Shown one piece after another: positions 23,001 through 36,741 of a stretch of DNA of 64,000 bases. Both the position numbers and the translations under genes were made by a program. The notes under the pieces were generated by a model. The model was not told the DNA's origin and did not search any database. It saw nothing but the letters and a program-made list of their open reading frames with translations. How positions within the stretch are numbered: position 1 is the first letter of the stretch; the number at the start of each line of letters is the position of its first letter. This DNA comes from Dactylorhiza incarnata (taxonomy: Eukaryota; Streptophyta; Magnoliopsida; Asparagales; Orchidaceae), in the NCBI GenBank assembly GCA_033032865.1, contig JAWHQI010000619.1, positions 310,001-374,000 of the forward strand, written 5' to 3'.

Positions 23001-26000
23001 TGCAGTGGTAATGTGGGATTTAGCTCTAAATGACACATAAACTTCAAACAGACATAACTCTTGATCCAGTTGCCCAATTTTTGCCCACAATACCTTTTAG
23101 AATGAGCTCGGAGGCCTACATCCAGTGGAGAGTAGGATATAACCATTTAAGTTCATTTATTGTTCGATATACAGTGGGTTCCAGTGGTTATGCGGGTTGG
23201 AAATAAGGTATTTAGCTTGAAAGGAGACCTAATCTTCAAATATCCGTAACTTTTGATCCGGTTGTCCGATTTTCGCCCACAATACCTTTTCGGAATGAGA
23301 TTAGAGCTCAAAATCCAATGGAGAACAATTTTAACCCATTCAAGCTCGTTTAGAGGTTGATATACAATGGGATGTACTGCTAATACTAGATTTAGCTCCA
23401 AATGACACATAAATTTCAAAATGAAAGAATTTTAGATGCGGTTTGTAGTGAAAGTAAGAGATTTAGCTACAAATGACACTCAAACTTTAAACATCAATAA
23501 CTTTTGATCGGGTTATCTGATTTTACCCCCACAACACCTTTTAGGATTGAGCTCGGATCCCTACATTCATTGAAGCACAAGTTTTACCCATTGTAGCTCA
23601 TTTAGTTGTCGATATATAGCGGGTTGCACTGGTAATGCAAATTTTAGTTCCAAATGACACCTAAACATGAAACAGCCATAACTTTTGATGAGGTTGTCTG
23701 ATTTTTGCTCACAAAACCTCTTCGAAATGAGCTCCGATCCATACATTCAATGGAGAGCAAGTTTTACTCAATCTAGTTCATTTAGTGGTCGATATATATT
23801 GAGTTGTAGTGGTAATGTGGGACTTAGCTCCAACTGGCACCTAAACTTCAAACAGGTATAACTTTTGATCCGGTTGTCCGAATTTTGCCCAAAACACCTT
23901 TTCGCAATGAGCTCAGAGCCATACATCCTATGGAGAATAAGATTTACTCGATCGAGTTCATTTAGAGGTCGGTGGATAGTGGATTGCAGTGGATATGAGG
24001 GATTTTGCTCCAATTGACACCTAAACTTAAAACATCCATAAATTTGATCTGGTTGTCAGATTTTTGCCCACAACACCTTTTCCGAATGATATCGGAGCCC
24101 TGCATCCAATGGACACCAAGTTTTACCCATTCTAGTTCGTTTAGTGGTTGATCTACGGTGGGTTGCAGTGGTAATGTGGGATTTAGCTCCAATTGCCACA
24201 TAAACTTCAAACAGACATAACTCTTGATCCAGTTGCCCAATTTTTGCCCACAATACCTTTTAGAATGAGCTCGGAGGCCTACATCCAGTGGAGAGTAGGA
24301 TATAACCATACAACTTCATTTATTGTTCGATATACAGTGGGTTCCAGTGGTTATGCGGGTTGGTAATAAGGTATTTAGCTTGAAAGGAGACCTAATCTTC
24401 CAATATCCGTAACTTTTGATCCGGTTGTCTGATTTTCGCCCACAATACCTTTTTGGACTGAGATTAGAGCCCAAAATCCAATGGAGAACTATTTTAACCC
24501 ATTCAAGCTCGTTTAGAGGTTGATATACAATGGGATGTACTGCTAATACTAGATTTAGCTCCAAATGACACATAAATTTCAAAATGAAAGAATTTTAGAT
24601 GCGGTTTGTTGTGAAAGTAAGAGATTTAGCTACAAATGACACTCAAACTTTAAACATCAATAACTTTTGATCGGGTTGTCTGATTTTACCCCCACAACAC
24701 CTTTTAGGAATGAGCTCGGATCCCAACATTCATTGAAGCACAAGTTTTACCCATTGCAGCTCATTTCGTTGTCGATATATAGCGGGTTGCACTAGTAATA
24801 CAAATTTTAGCTCCAAATGACACCTAAACTTGAAACAGCCATAACTTTTGATGAGGCTGTCTGATTTTTGCTCACAAACCTCTTCGAAATGAGCTCCGAG
24901 CCATACATTCAATGAAAAGCATGTTTTACCCAAACTAGTTCATTTAGTGGTCGATATACATTGAGTTGAAGTGGTAATGTGGGATTTAGCTCAAATTGGC
25001 ACCTAAACTTCAAACAGCTATAACTTTTGATCCGGTTGTCCGGATTTTTGACCAAAACACCTTTTCGCAATGAGCTCAGAGCCATACATCCAATGGAGAA
25101 TAGGATTTACTCGATCGAGTTCATTTAGAGGTCGGTGGATAGTGGATTGCAGTGGAAATGAGGGATTTTGCTCCAATTGACACCTAAACTTAAAATATCC
25201 ATAAATTTGATCTGGTTGTCAGATTTTTGCCCACAACACCTTTTCAGAATGAGATCGGAGCCCTGCATCCAATGGAAACCAAGTTTTACCCATTCTAGTT
25301 CGTTTAGTGGTTGATCTACGGTGGGTTGCAGTGGTAATGTGGGATTTAGCTCCAAATGACACATAAACTTCAAACAGACATAACTCTTGATCTAGTTGCC
25401 CAATTTTTGCCCAATACCTTTTAGAATTAGCTCGGAGGCCTACATCCAGTGGAGAGTAGGATATAACCATTCAAGTTCATTTATTGTTCGATATACAGTG
25501 GGTTCCAGTGGTTATGCGGGTTTGTAATAAGATATTTAGCTTGAAAGGAGACCTAATCTTCAAATATCTGTAACTTTTGATCAGGTAGTCCGATTTTCGC
25601 CCACAATACCTTTTCAGAATGAGATCGGAGCCCAAAATCCAATGGAGAACAATTTTAACCCATTCAAGCTCGTTTAGAGGTTGATATACAATGGGATGTT
25701 CTGCTAATACTAGATTTAGTTCCAAATGACACATAAATTTCAAAATGAAAGAATTTTAGATGCGGTTTGTAGTGAAAGTAAGAGATTTAGCTACAAATGA
25801 CACTCAAACTTTAAACATCAATAACTTTTGATCGGGTTTTCTGATTTTACCCCCACAACACCTTTTAAGAATGAGCTCGGATCCCTACATTCATTGAAGC
25901 ACAAGTTTTACCCATCGCAGCTCATTTAGTTGTTGATATATAGCGGGTTGCACTGGTAATGCAAATTTTAGCTCCAAATGACACCTAAACTTGAAACAGC

Positions 26001-29000
26001 CATAACTTTTGATGAGGTTGTCTGATTTTTGCTCACAAAACCTCTTCGAAATGAGCTCTAAGCCATACATTCAATGGAGAGCAAGTTTTACCCAATCTAG
26101 TTCATTTGGTGGTCGATATACATTGAGTTGTAGTGGTAATGTGGGATTTAGCTCCAACTGGCACCTAAACTTCAAACAGCGATAACTTTTGATCCGGTTG
26201 TCCGGATTTTGCCCAAAACACCTTTTCACAATGAGCTCAGAGCCATACATCCTATGGAGAATAGGATTTACTCGATCGAGTTCATTTAGAGGTCGGTGGA
26301 TAGTGGATTGCAGTGGAAAGGAGGTATTTTGCTCCAATTGACACCTAAACTTAAAACATCCATAAATTTGAACTGGTTGTCAGATTTTTGCCCACAACAC
26401 CTTTTCGGAATGAGATCAGAGCCCTGCATCCAATGGACACCACGTTTTACCCATTCTACTTCGTTTAGTGGTTGATCTACGGTGGGTTGCAGTGGTAATG
26501 TGGGATTTAGCTCCAAATGACACAAACTTCAAACAGACATAACTCTTGATCCAGTTGCCCAATTTTTGCCCACAATACCTTTTAGAATGAGCTCGGAGGC
26601 CTACATCCAGTGGAGAGTAGGATATAACCATTCAAGTTCATTTATTGTTCGATATACAGTGGGTTCCGGTGGTTATGCGGGTTGGTAATAAGGTATTTAG
26701 CTTGAAAGGAGACCGAATCTTCAAATATCCGTAACTTTTGATCCGGTTGTCCGATTTTCGCCCACAATACCTTTTTGGAATGAGATCGGAGCCCAAAAGC
26801 CAATGGATAACAATTTTAACCCATTCAAGCTCGTTTAGAGTTTGATATACAATGGGATGTACTGCTAATACTAGATTTAGCTCCAAATGACACAAATTTC
26901 AAAATGAAAGAATTTTAGATGCGGTTTGTAGTGAAAGTAAGAGATTTAGCTACAAATGACACACAACCTTTAAACATCAATAACTTTTGATCGGGTTGTC
27001 TGATTTTACCCCCGCAACACCTTTAAGGAATGAGCTCGGATCCCTACATTCATTGAAGCACAAGTTTTACCCATGGAAGCTCATTTAGTTGTCGATATAT
27101 AGCGGGTTGCACTGGTAATGCAAATTTTAGCTCCAAATGACACCTAAACTTGAAACAACCATAACTTTTGATGAGGCTGTCTGATTTTTGCTCACAAAAC
27201 CTCTTCGAAATGAGCTCCGAGCCGTACATTCAATGGAGAGAAAGTTTTACCCAATCTAGTTCATTTAGTGGTCAATATACATTGAGTTGTAGTGGTAATG
27301 TGGGATTTAGCTCCAACTGGCACCTAAACTTCAAACAACTATAACTTTTGATCCGGTTGTCCGGATTTTGTCCAAAACACCTTTTCGCAATGAGCTCAGA
27401 GCCATACATCCTTTGGATAATAGGATTTACTCGATCGAGTTCATTTAGAGGTCGGTGGATAGTGGATTGCAGTGGAAATGAGGGAATTTGCTCCAATTGA
27501 CACCTAAACTTAAAACATCCATAAATTTGATCTGGTTGTCAGATTTTTTCCCACAACACCTTTTCGGAATGAGATCGGAGCCCTGCATACAATGGACACT
27601 AAGTTTTACCCATTCTAGTTTGTTTAGTGGTTGATCTACGGTGGGTTGCAGTGGTAATGTGGGATTTAGCTCCAAATAACACATAAACTTCAAACAGACA
27701 TAACTCTTGATCCAGTTGCCCAATTTTTGCCCACAATACCTTTTAGAATGAGCTCGGAGGCCTATATCCAGTGGAGAGTAGGTTATAACCATTCAAGTTC
27801 ATTTATTGTTCGATATACAGTGGGTTCCAGTGGTTATGCGGGTTGGTAATAACATATTTAGCTTGAAAGTAGACCTAATCTTTAAATATCCATAACTTTT
27901 GATCCGGTTGTCCGATTTTCGCCCACAATACCTTTTCAGAATAAGATCGGAGCCCAAAATCCAATGGAGAACAATTTTAACCCATTCAAGCTCGTTTAGA
28001 GGTTGATATACAATGGGATGTACTGCTAATACTAGATTTAGCTCCAAATGACACATAAATTTCAAAAAGAAAGAATTTTAGATGCGGTTTGTAGTGAAAG
28101 TTAGAGATTTAGCTACAAATGACACTCAATCTTTAAAAATCAATAACTTTTGATCGGGTTGTCTGATTTTACCCCCATAACACCTTTTAGGAATGAGCTC
28201 GGATCCCTACATTCATTGAAGCACAAGTTTTACCCATGGCAGCTCATTTAGTTGTCGATATATAGCGGGTTGCACTGGTAATGCAAATTTTAGCTCCAAA
28301 TGACACCTAAACTTGAAACAGCCATAACTTTTGATGAGGTTGTCTGATTTTTGCTCACAAAGCCTTTTCGAAATGAGCTCCGAGCCATACATTCAATGGA
28401 GAGCAAGTTTTACCCAATCTAGTTCATTTAGTGGTCGATATATATTGAGTTGTAGTGGTAATGTGGGATTTAGCTCCAACTGGCACCTAAACTTCAAACA
28501 GCTATAACTTTTGATCCGGTTGTCCGGATTTTGCCCAAAACACCTTTTCGCAATGAGCTCTGAGCCATACATCCTATGGAGAATAGGATTTACTCGATCG
28601 TGATCATTTAGAGGTCGGTGGAAATGGATTGCTGTGGAAATGAGGGAATTTGCTCCAATTGACACCTAAACTTAAAACATCTATAAATTTGATCTGGTTG
28701 TCAGATTTTTGCCCAACTCCTTTTCGGAATGAGATCGGAGCCCTGCATCCAATGGACACCAAGTTTTACCCATTCTAGTTCGTTTAGTGGTTGATCTACG
28801 GTGGGTTGCAGTGGTAATGTGGGATTTAGCTCCAAATGACACATAAACTTCAAACAGACATAACTCTTGATGCAGTTGCCCAATTTTTGCCCACAATACC
28901 TTTTAGAATGAGCTCGGAGGCCTACATCCAGTGGAGAGTAGGATATAACCATTCAAGTTCATTTATTGTTTGATATACAGTGGGTTCCAGTGGTTATGCG

Positions 29001-32000
29001 GGTTAGTAATAAAGTATTTAGCTTGAAAGGAGACCTAATCTTCAAATATCCGTAACTTTTGATCCGGTTGTCCGATTTTCACCCACAATACCTTTTCGAA
29101 ATGAGATCAGAGCCCAAAATCCAATTGAGAACAATTTTAACCCATTCAAACTCGTTTAGAGGTTGATATACAATGGGATGTACTGCTAATACTATATTTA
29201 GCTCCAAATGACACATAAATTTCAAAATGAAAGAATTTTAGATGCGGTTTGTAGTGAAAGTAGGAGATTTAGCTACAAATGACACTCAAACTTTAAACAT
29301 CAATAACTTTTGATCAGGTTGTCTGATTTTACCCCCACAACACCTTTTAGGAATGAGCTCGGATCCCTACATTCATTGAAGCACAAGTTTTACCCATTAC
29401 AGCTCATTTAGTTGTCGATATATAGCGGGTTGCACTGGTAATGCAAATTTTAGCTCCAAATGACACCTAAACTTGAAACAGCCATAACTTTTGATGAGGT
29501 TGTCTGATTTTTGCTCACAAAACCTCTTCGAAATGAGCTCCGAGCCATACATTCAATGGAGAGCAAGTTTTACTCAATCTAGTTCATTTAGTGGTCGATA
29601 TACATTGAGTTGTAGTGGTAATGTGGGATTTAGCTCCAACTGGCACCTAAACTTCAAACAGCTATAACTTTTGATCCGGTTGTCCGGATTTTGCCCAAAA
29701 CACCTTTTCGCAATTAGATCAGAGCCATACATCCTATGGAGAATAGGATTTACTCGATCGAGTTCATTTAAAGGGCGGTGGATAGTGGATTGCAGTGGAA
29801 ATGAGGGATTTTGCTCCAATTGACACCTAAACTTAATACATCCATAAATTTGATCTGGTTGTCAGATTTTTGCCCACAACACTTTTTCGAAATGAGATCG
29901 GAGCACTGCATCCAATGGACACAAAGTTTTACCCATTCTAGTTCGGTTAGTGGTTGATCTATGGTGGGTTGCAGTGGTAATGTAGGATTTAGATCCAAAT
30001 GAAACATAAACTTCAAACAGACATAACTCTTGATCTAGTTGCCCAATTTTTGCCCACAATACCTTTTAGAATGAGCTCGGAGCCCTAAATCCAGTGGATA
30101 GTAGGATACAACCATTCAAGTTCATTTATTGTTCGATATACAGTAGGTTCCGGTGGTTATGCGGGTTGGTAATAAGGTATTTAGCTTGAAAGGAGACCTA
30201 ATCTTCAAATATCCGTAACTTTTGATCCGGTTGTCTGAATTTCGGCCACAATACCTTTTCGGAATGAGATCGGAGCCCAAAATCCAATGGAGAACAATTT
30301 TAACCCATTCAAGCTCGTTTAGAGGTTGATATACAATGGGATGTACTGCTAATACTATATTTAGCTCCAAATGACACATAAATTTCAAAATGAAAGAATT
30401 TTAGATGCGGTTTGTAGTGAAAGTAAGAGATTTAGCTACAAATGACACTCAAACTTTAAACATCAATAACTTTTGATCGGGTTGTCTGATTTTACCCCCA
30501 CAACACCTTTTAGGAATGAGCTCGGATCCCTACATTCATTGAAGCACAATTTTTACCCATTGCAGCTCATTTAGTTGTCGATATATAGCGGGTTGCACTG
30601 GTAATGCAAATTTTAGCTCCAAATGACACCAAAACTTGAAACATCCATAACTTTTGATGAGGTTGTCTGATTTTTGCTCACAAAACCTCTTCGAAATGAG
30701 CTCCGAGCCATACATTCAATGGAGAGCAAGTTTTACCCAATCTAGTTCATTTAGTGGTTGATATACATTGAGTTGTAGTGGTAATGTGGGATTTAGCTCC
30801 AACTGGCACCTAAACTTCAAACAGCTATAACTTTTGATCCGGTTGTCCGGATTTTGCCCAAAACACCTTTTCGCAATGAGCTCAGAGCCATACATCCTAT
30901 GGAGAATAGGATTTACTCGATCGAGATCATTTAGAGGTCGGTGGAAATGGATTGCTGTGGAAATGAGGGAATTTGCTCCAATTGACACCTAAACTTAAAA
31001 CATCCATAAATTTGATCTGGTTGTCAGATTTTTGCCCACAACACCTTTTCGGAATTAGATCGGAGCCCTGCATCCAATGGACACCATGTTTTACCCATTC
31101 TAGTTCGTTTAGTGGTTGATCTATGGTGGGTTGCAGTGGTAATGTGGGATTTAGCTCCAAATGACACATAAACTTCAAACAGACATAACTCTTGATCCAG
31201 TTGCCCAATTTTTGCCCACAATACCTTTTAGAATGAGCTCGGAGGCCTACATCCAGTGGAGAGTAGGATATAACCATTCAATTTCATTTATTGTTCAATA
31301 TACAGTGGGTTCCAGTGGTTATGCGGGTTGGTAATAAGGTATTTAGCTTGAAAGGAGACCTAATCTTCAAATATCCGTAACTTTTAATCCGGTTGTCCGA
31401 TTTTTGCCCACAATACCTTTTCGGAATGAGATCTGAGCCCAAAATCCAATGGAGCACAATTTTAACCCATTCAAGCTCGTTTAGAGGTTGATATACAATG
31501 GGATGTACTCCTAATACTAGATTTAGCTCCAAATGACACATAAATTTCAAAATGAAAGAATTTTAGCTGCGGTTTGTAGTGAAAGTAAGAGATTTAGCTA
31601 CAAATGACACTCAAACTTTAAACATCAATAACTTTTGATCGGGTTGTCTGATTTTACCCCCACAACACCTTTTAGGAATGAGCTCGGATCCCTACATTCC
31701 TTTAAGCACAAGTTTTACCCATTGCAGCTCATTTAGTTGTCGATATATAGCGGGTTGTATTGGTAATGCAAATTTTGGCTCCAAATGACACCTAAACTTG
31801 AAACAGCCATAACTTTTGATGAGGTTGTCTGATTTTTGCTCACAAAACCTCTTCGAAATGAGCTCCGAGACATACATTCCATGGAGAGCAAGTTTTACCC
31901 AATATAGTTCATTTAGTGGTCGATATACATTGAGTTGTAGTGGTAATGTGGGATTTAACTCCAACTTGCACCTAAACTTCAAACAGCTATAACTTTTGAT

Positions 32001-33231
32001 CCGATTGTCTGGATTTTGCCCAAAACACCTTTTCGCAATGAGCTCAGAGCCATACATCCTATGGAGAATAGAATTTACTCGATCGAGTTCATTTAGAGGT
32101 CGGTGGATAGTGGATTGCAGTGGAAATGAGGGATTTTGCTCCAATTGACACTTAAACTTAAAACATCCATAAATTTGATCTGGTTGTCAGATTTTTGCCC
32201 ACAACACCTTTTCGGAATAAGATCAGAGCCCTGCATCCAATGGACACCAAGTTTTACCCATTCTAGATCGTTTAGTGGTTGATCTACGGTGGGTTGCAGT
32301 GGTAATGTGGGATTTAGCTCAAAATGACACATAAACTTCAAACAGACATAACTCTTGATCAAGTTGCCCAATTTTTGCCCACAATACCTTTTAGAATGAG
32401 CTCGGAGGCCTACATCCAGTGGAGAGTAGGATATAACCATTCAAGTTCATTTATTGTTCGATATACAGTTGGTTCCAGTGGTTATGCGGGTTGGTAATAA
32501 GGTATTTAGCTTGAAAGGAGACCTAATCTTCAAATATCGGTAACTTTTGATTTGGTTGTCCAATTTTCGCCCACAATACCTTTTCAGAATGAGATCGGAG
32601 CCCAAAATCCAATTGAGAACAATTTTAACACATTCAAGCTCATTTAGAGGTTGATATACAATGGGATGTACTGCTAATTCTAGATTTAGCACCAAATGAC
32701 ACATAAATTTCAAAATGAAAGAATTTTAGATGCGGTTTGTAGTGAAAGTAAGAGATTTAGCTACAAATGACACTCAAACTTTAAACATCAATAACTTTTG
32801 ATCGGGTTATCTGATTTTACACCCACAACACCTTTTAGGAATGAGCTCGGATCCCTACATTCATTGAAGCACAAGTTTTACCCATTGCAGCTCATTTAGT
32901 TGTCGATATATAGCGGGTTGGACTGGTAATGCAAATTTTAGCTCCAAATGACACCTAAACTTGAAACAGCCATAACTTTTGATGAGGTTGTCTGATTTTT
33001 GCTCACAAAACCTCTTCAAAATGAGCTCCGAGCCATACATTCAATGGAGAGCAAGTTTTACCCAATCTAGTTCATTTAGTGGTCGATATACATTGAGTTG
33101 TAGTGGTAATGTGGGATTTAGCTCTAACTGGCACCTAAACTTCAAACAGCTATAACTTTTGATCCGGTTGTCCGGATTTTGCCCAAAACACCTTTTCGCA
33201 ATGAGCTCAGAGCCATACATCCTATGGAGAA
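20021..33231. repeat. 180-bp-class satellite array with 1162-bp higher-order repeat, right block
   Basis: Begins with the duplicated ATCGG and then continues the unit interrupted at 10480. Units start at 21174, 22336, 23499, 24662, 25823, 26982, 28145, 29305, 30468, 31630 and 32793, with periods of 1159-1163. In the unit at 30468 the monomers are 181, 180, 179, 179, 192, 180 and 71 bp. Monomers differ strongly within a unit but equivalent monomers are very similar between units, the signature of HOR homogenisation. The array stops inside the third monomer at 33231, against the Tat LTR. Minus-strand ORFs here are artefacts of the period. Confidence 0.96.
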
Positions 33232-34010
33232 TGTTGAAACCAAAGATGTACCCCCGCGGTTTGCGACTAGAAAAACGGAGGTTGCGGATTGCTGGTTACT
33301 TAGAAAGAAGAGAATGAGACTGCTAGCAGCGGTCGAGGCCGGACTTCGCCCGTCACGGCAAATGCCACTCCTGTGATGGGCTTTCCTTTGATTAAAGTAA
33401 GAGGGTTACAATGGGTTACAAGTGCAAGCCGGTCGGTCAAGCAGGTCGCAAGACATTGAACTCGAGTCCGCAGCTCAAACAAGCGAGCTCTTAGATTCGA
33501 GTGTTCGTGCCTTGGGAACATTGCCGCCCCCTATTTATAGGCTTTGGGGCCTGCTTGAACGGGCAGGGATAAAATAACTGCCTGCCCGGGTACAGGAGAA
33601 ATGGGCAGGCGATGACGGTATTCAGAAGGGAAAGAGAAGAGAAGCCGCGCGGCTTAGGCTCCCGGTCTTCCTTTGGCTTGGCCTGGAGGTGTAGTGACCA
33701 AGGCGACGTTTCAACCCCGGCGGTCTCATACCAGAGACCTCGATTTGCCTTTGGGACTTGTCCTTGGCTGATCTTTATTCTTTGGAGACGACTTGAGGGC
33801 TCAGACCGCCCGGTCTGCGTTGGTTGGTGCTGGATGTCCTTTACTGAGACTGGTCTGGGCGATCTTGAGCTTTAGACCGCCCAGTCTCGGAGTAGTACCA
33901 CTCGGAAGCGGTCTCTTGGGTAAACATAATCCCCGCATATTTTTAAACTCCGAGGAGATTTCAAAAATATCAGTTCTATCTGAAAGACCGCACCCGACTT
34001 GCGCTTTCAG
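33232..34010 (-). repeat. Tat 3' LTR-like region
   Basis: No gene. Read on the minus strand it ends ...TTTGGTTTCAACA at the satellite border and has CTATAAATAG at 33540-33531, about 300 bp before that end, a plausible LTR promoter. It contains near-perfect palindromes such as CAGACCGCCCGGTCTG near 33800. The other LTR border is not identifiable because no second LTR copy is present. Confidence 0.45.
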
Positions 34011-34011
34011 C

Positions 34012-34019
34012 TATAAAAT
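34012..34019 (+). promoter_or_regulatory. TATA box for antisense additional ORF A
   Basis: CTATAAAATT in the orientation of ORF A, about 107 bp before its ATG at 34119. This would give a 5' UTR of roughly 75 nt. It suggests the antisense gene has its own promoter, independent of the LTR. Confidence 0.5.
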
Positions 34020-34118
34020 TGCCTGAGAGCTCTTCCCTTTCATAATTCTCCAGAGATCACGGGTCGCTATACGCCGATTGCGGTTAGAATTTTTCAGATC
34101 GGCACCCCTTCAATTAGA

Positions 34119-36338
34119 ATGAACTTCCTTGATTCCCTTCAGACCCGCGTTGAAAAGGGGGGAGACCGGAAGAAAACCGAAGAAAGGAAAGATAAAGATG
34201 CTCGGAAGAAGAAGAGTCATCAGTCTGACAAGGTCAGGCGATCTCCGAAGACAGAACCTTCCGGGTCCAAGAAGAAGACTGGGGAAAGAACAGCAGAGGA
34301 AAGGAAAGCCGCCGAGGAATTGTCGACTAAGGAAAGAGATATTGAGAAGGAGGCGGCGAAGATAAAAGCCGCAAGAGAAATAGTGGCCAAGGCTGAAGCT
34401 GAAGAGGAAGCTGCCAAAGCTAAAGCCGCTGAAGAAGAAGTGGCTAAAGCTAAAGCTGCTGAAGAAGAAGCGGCTAAAGCTAAAGCCGCTGAAGAAGAAG
34501 TGTCTAAAGCAAAAGCCATTGAAGAGGAAGCGATTAAGGCCAAAGCAGCGGTGTAGGAGGCGGCTAGGGTTAAAGCCGCAGAGATCTTGCCATCTGAGGA
34601 GAAAACCTTAGGAAAGAAGTCGGTAGAACCCGAAGTGGACCATCCCACGCCTTCCTTTGACATAGATTTTACTTCATCAGGAACTCCTCTCATGAAGCTA
34701 TATGTTGGAGAAGAAGGAGAAGTTGTCTCCTCCAGGCCGGATGGGTCGTCTATCTCACCGGTCTTGATTATTGACAATTCCAGCCCTACAAGGCAGACCA
34801 TCCCAGAGTCGGGAAAGAAGAAGAAGACAAAGAGGGGCCATTCGTCAGCCGAGCGAATTGCCAAGAAACTTCAAAAGTTGAAGGCTGGAAATAAATCCTT
34901 TAAGAAACCGAAGGCGGACTGTCTTCAACATAATCCGCGCGTGAAAGAGGAAATCGACCTGCCCAACACCCCTCTTGCCAAGCCGGGCGATCTTGCCCCA
35001 GATTCTGCGACCAGTATGTCAAACGGGGGTTTCCTCAGAGGGATGGACGATTTCCTGAATAAAGATATGTTATTTGATAATCCCGTGACCTCGAGCCGAA
35101 TTGTTTCTCTTGACGAAAATACTGGTGATTCCGAGAAGACCGCTCGAGAAGAGAAAGACCGGACCCTAGCTGTTCTACGCTTAATAGGTGCAAAGGCGAA
35201 GAAGATACGATCGCAAGGAAGGTCGCAGCTGTCCGACCCATTTGCTCCAGGTAAGCCCGGTGCGGGTTATGAAACTATCCGCTTCTTCATTCCGCGACCT
35301 CGGAAAACGCAAAACAAATTGTTGTTGAATCCGCCGCCGAGCTTCTTCCCTCTTCTTACTCAAATGCTGGCCGCCAGACAAAGGAACACTGAACGGACAT
35401 GGCGAGAACAACGTCGGAGAATGGATACGGAACAGTTGAAGCGGCCTGTTTATTCAGGCATTTCAATTTTTATAATTCCATAACTATTCCATCCGTCTTT
35501 GGCTGTGCTGATTACAATTTTCTCTTGTAGACAAACCGGAGGACATGATGAGACGGGGCGACCTGATCTCTAGCCTTCCACCTCTTCCCCAGATGCCGAA
35601 TCTTATGCCAATATTAAATTCCGGACAGGAGGAGCTGGTGATGCCAACCTTCAGTTTCTTCTGAGTAACCTGGAAGTGAAGATAATAGAGATGGAGAAGA
35701 AAGAAGAGGCCGCCCAGGTTGCGCTAGAGGTTGAAAGGAAAGAAAGACAAGAGGAGCATCTGACGATCGAGGCCCATTTAGAGGCGGCGCGGGCTGACCT
35801 AGAGACTACGCGGGCTGAGCTGTAGGCCGAGAGGAAAAGGAGGCCGGAGAGCGAGAGAGCGTTGGAGGCTCGACTGGAATTTGAGAAGAAGGCGCGACTT
35901 GAAAAGGAACAGATGCTGATAGACCAAATCGCTACAATAACCGCACATCTTGATAGGGAGAAAAGGATGTCCTCGAAGCTTGAGGATGCCTGTAAATATC
36001 ATCAAAACAAATATCTTCGTATGACCAGAGAGATTGGCGAGAGCCGGCGCTCGTCTACTGATGAAAGAGCTCGGATGCTGAACCGCCCGGCTGTTGGGGC
36101 GAGCTCTAATCCCTTACTTATTAGGGCGTCTGATCCTGCCGCGAATGATCCTGCCGGGGCCCCTTCTGCTCGTACGATCCTTGCTGCTCGAGTAGAAAGG
36201 GACGGCGCGCGGCTTCATAGCACGCTCAATCATATCCACTATCACTCGAGTCAAATTTATAGCCTTCTTATTCAGACCGGTGACCAGGTCGCGCGGCTTC
36301 ATCGTGAGGATAATCCCCAAGAGCCGCATCAGCCATAA
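34119..36338 (+). pseudogene. Tat antisense additional ORF A, Lys/Ala/Glu coiled-coil protein, broken
   Basis: One frame runs from ATG 34119 to TAA near 36336 with stops at 34554 (TAG), 35571 (TAG) and 35823 (TAG) and a probable intron near 35251-35530. N-terminus: MNFLDSLQ then a Lys/Arg-rich, probably nuclear-targeting stretch. Next come five to six tandem repeats of about 10-11 residues of the type AEEEAAKAKAA (34380-34550), a long coiled coil. After an acidic/Ser-rich middle, a second coiled coil (LEVKIIEMEKKEEAAQVALEVER; RARLEFEKKARLEKEQ-like) occupies 35650-36060. No enzymatic motif. Additional ORFs of Tat elements are known but their role is not; a structural or nucleic-acid-binding protein is only a guess. 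Confidence 0.6.
35251..35530 (+). other. Probable intron in additional ORF A
   Basis: Consensus donor CCAG|GTAAGC at 35251 and a pyrimidine-rich acceptor TTTTCTCTTGTAG| at 35530, with no coding-like sequence between. The length of 280 is not a multiple of three although the frames on both sides agree, so either an indel has occurred or another acceptor is used (an AG at 35540-35541 would keep frame). Confidence 0.45.
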
Positions 36339-36741
36339 GCGGCTTTTAACTTTCATGAATTATGTTTGTAATAATTTTTCCTCTTATTTACTCCCTGGGA
36401 TGAACTGATGTTCTGGTCTACTTCGGATAATATTTTCCTTTAGCGCCTTCTGTTGCGCCTATAATATGCATAGTTCATGCCGAATTGATGTGCAGGTCGC
36501 GCGACTAGCGCTGGATGCTTGTGATTTCTTGTCGAACTTTTATTTTCATGCTTATTACAGGTTTTTGCTTAGTCGGTCTGACTTGCCTATGCGCAAGCTA
36601 TTGCTCTTTCCTTTTATCTGTGCCGCTTTGCGTTATAATCCGCGCGGCTTGATGTCATATCCGCGCTATAATTTGGTTATTTGCAGATCACTATCTCTAT
36701 AAGTAGTAAGAATTACGGCGATTCATTCCATACTTTCTGAA
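36339..36741 (+). other. Spacer between additional ORFs A and B with TATA-like box
   Basis: No ORF of note. It contains palindromes of the ACCGCGCGGT family (AGGTCGCGCGACT near 36495, ATCCGCGCGGCTT near 36650) and CTATAAGTAG at 36697-36706, about 40 bp before the ATG of ORF B. A splice-acceptor-like TTATTTGCAG at 36677-36686 leaves open that ORF B is a downstream exon set of the same transcript. Confidence 0.5.

Noticed and set aside
20261..32713. Dozens of minus-strand ORFs of 60-150 codons encoding similar peptides (KFMCHLELN..., MEQNPSFPLQ...) in the satellite.
   Set aside because: They recur with the 1162-bp period, have no domain, and are broken or extended by each monomer's small changes. 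They are by-products of a homogenised array, not a gene family.
33612..34026. ORFs of 77-87 codons upstream of additional ORF A.
   Set aside because: They overlap LTR-like DNA with palindromes, share no frame with ORF A and show no recognisable domain.
35035..35483. Extension of additional ORF A through 35483 as coding.
   Set aside because: A good donor site at 35251 and loss of protein-like character after it make read-through into an intron more likely.
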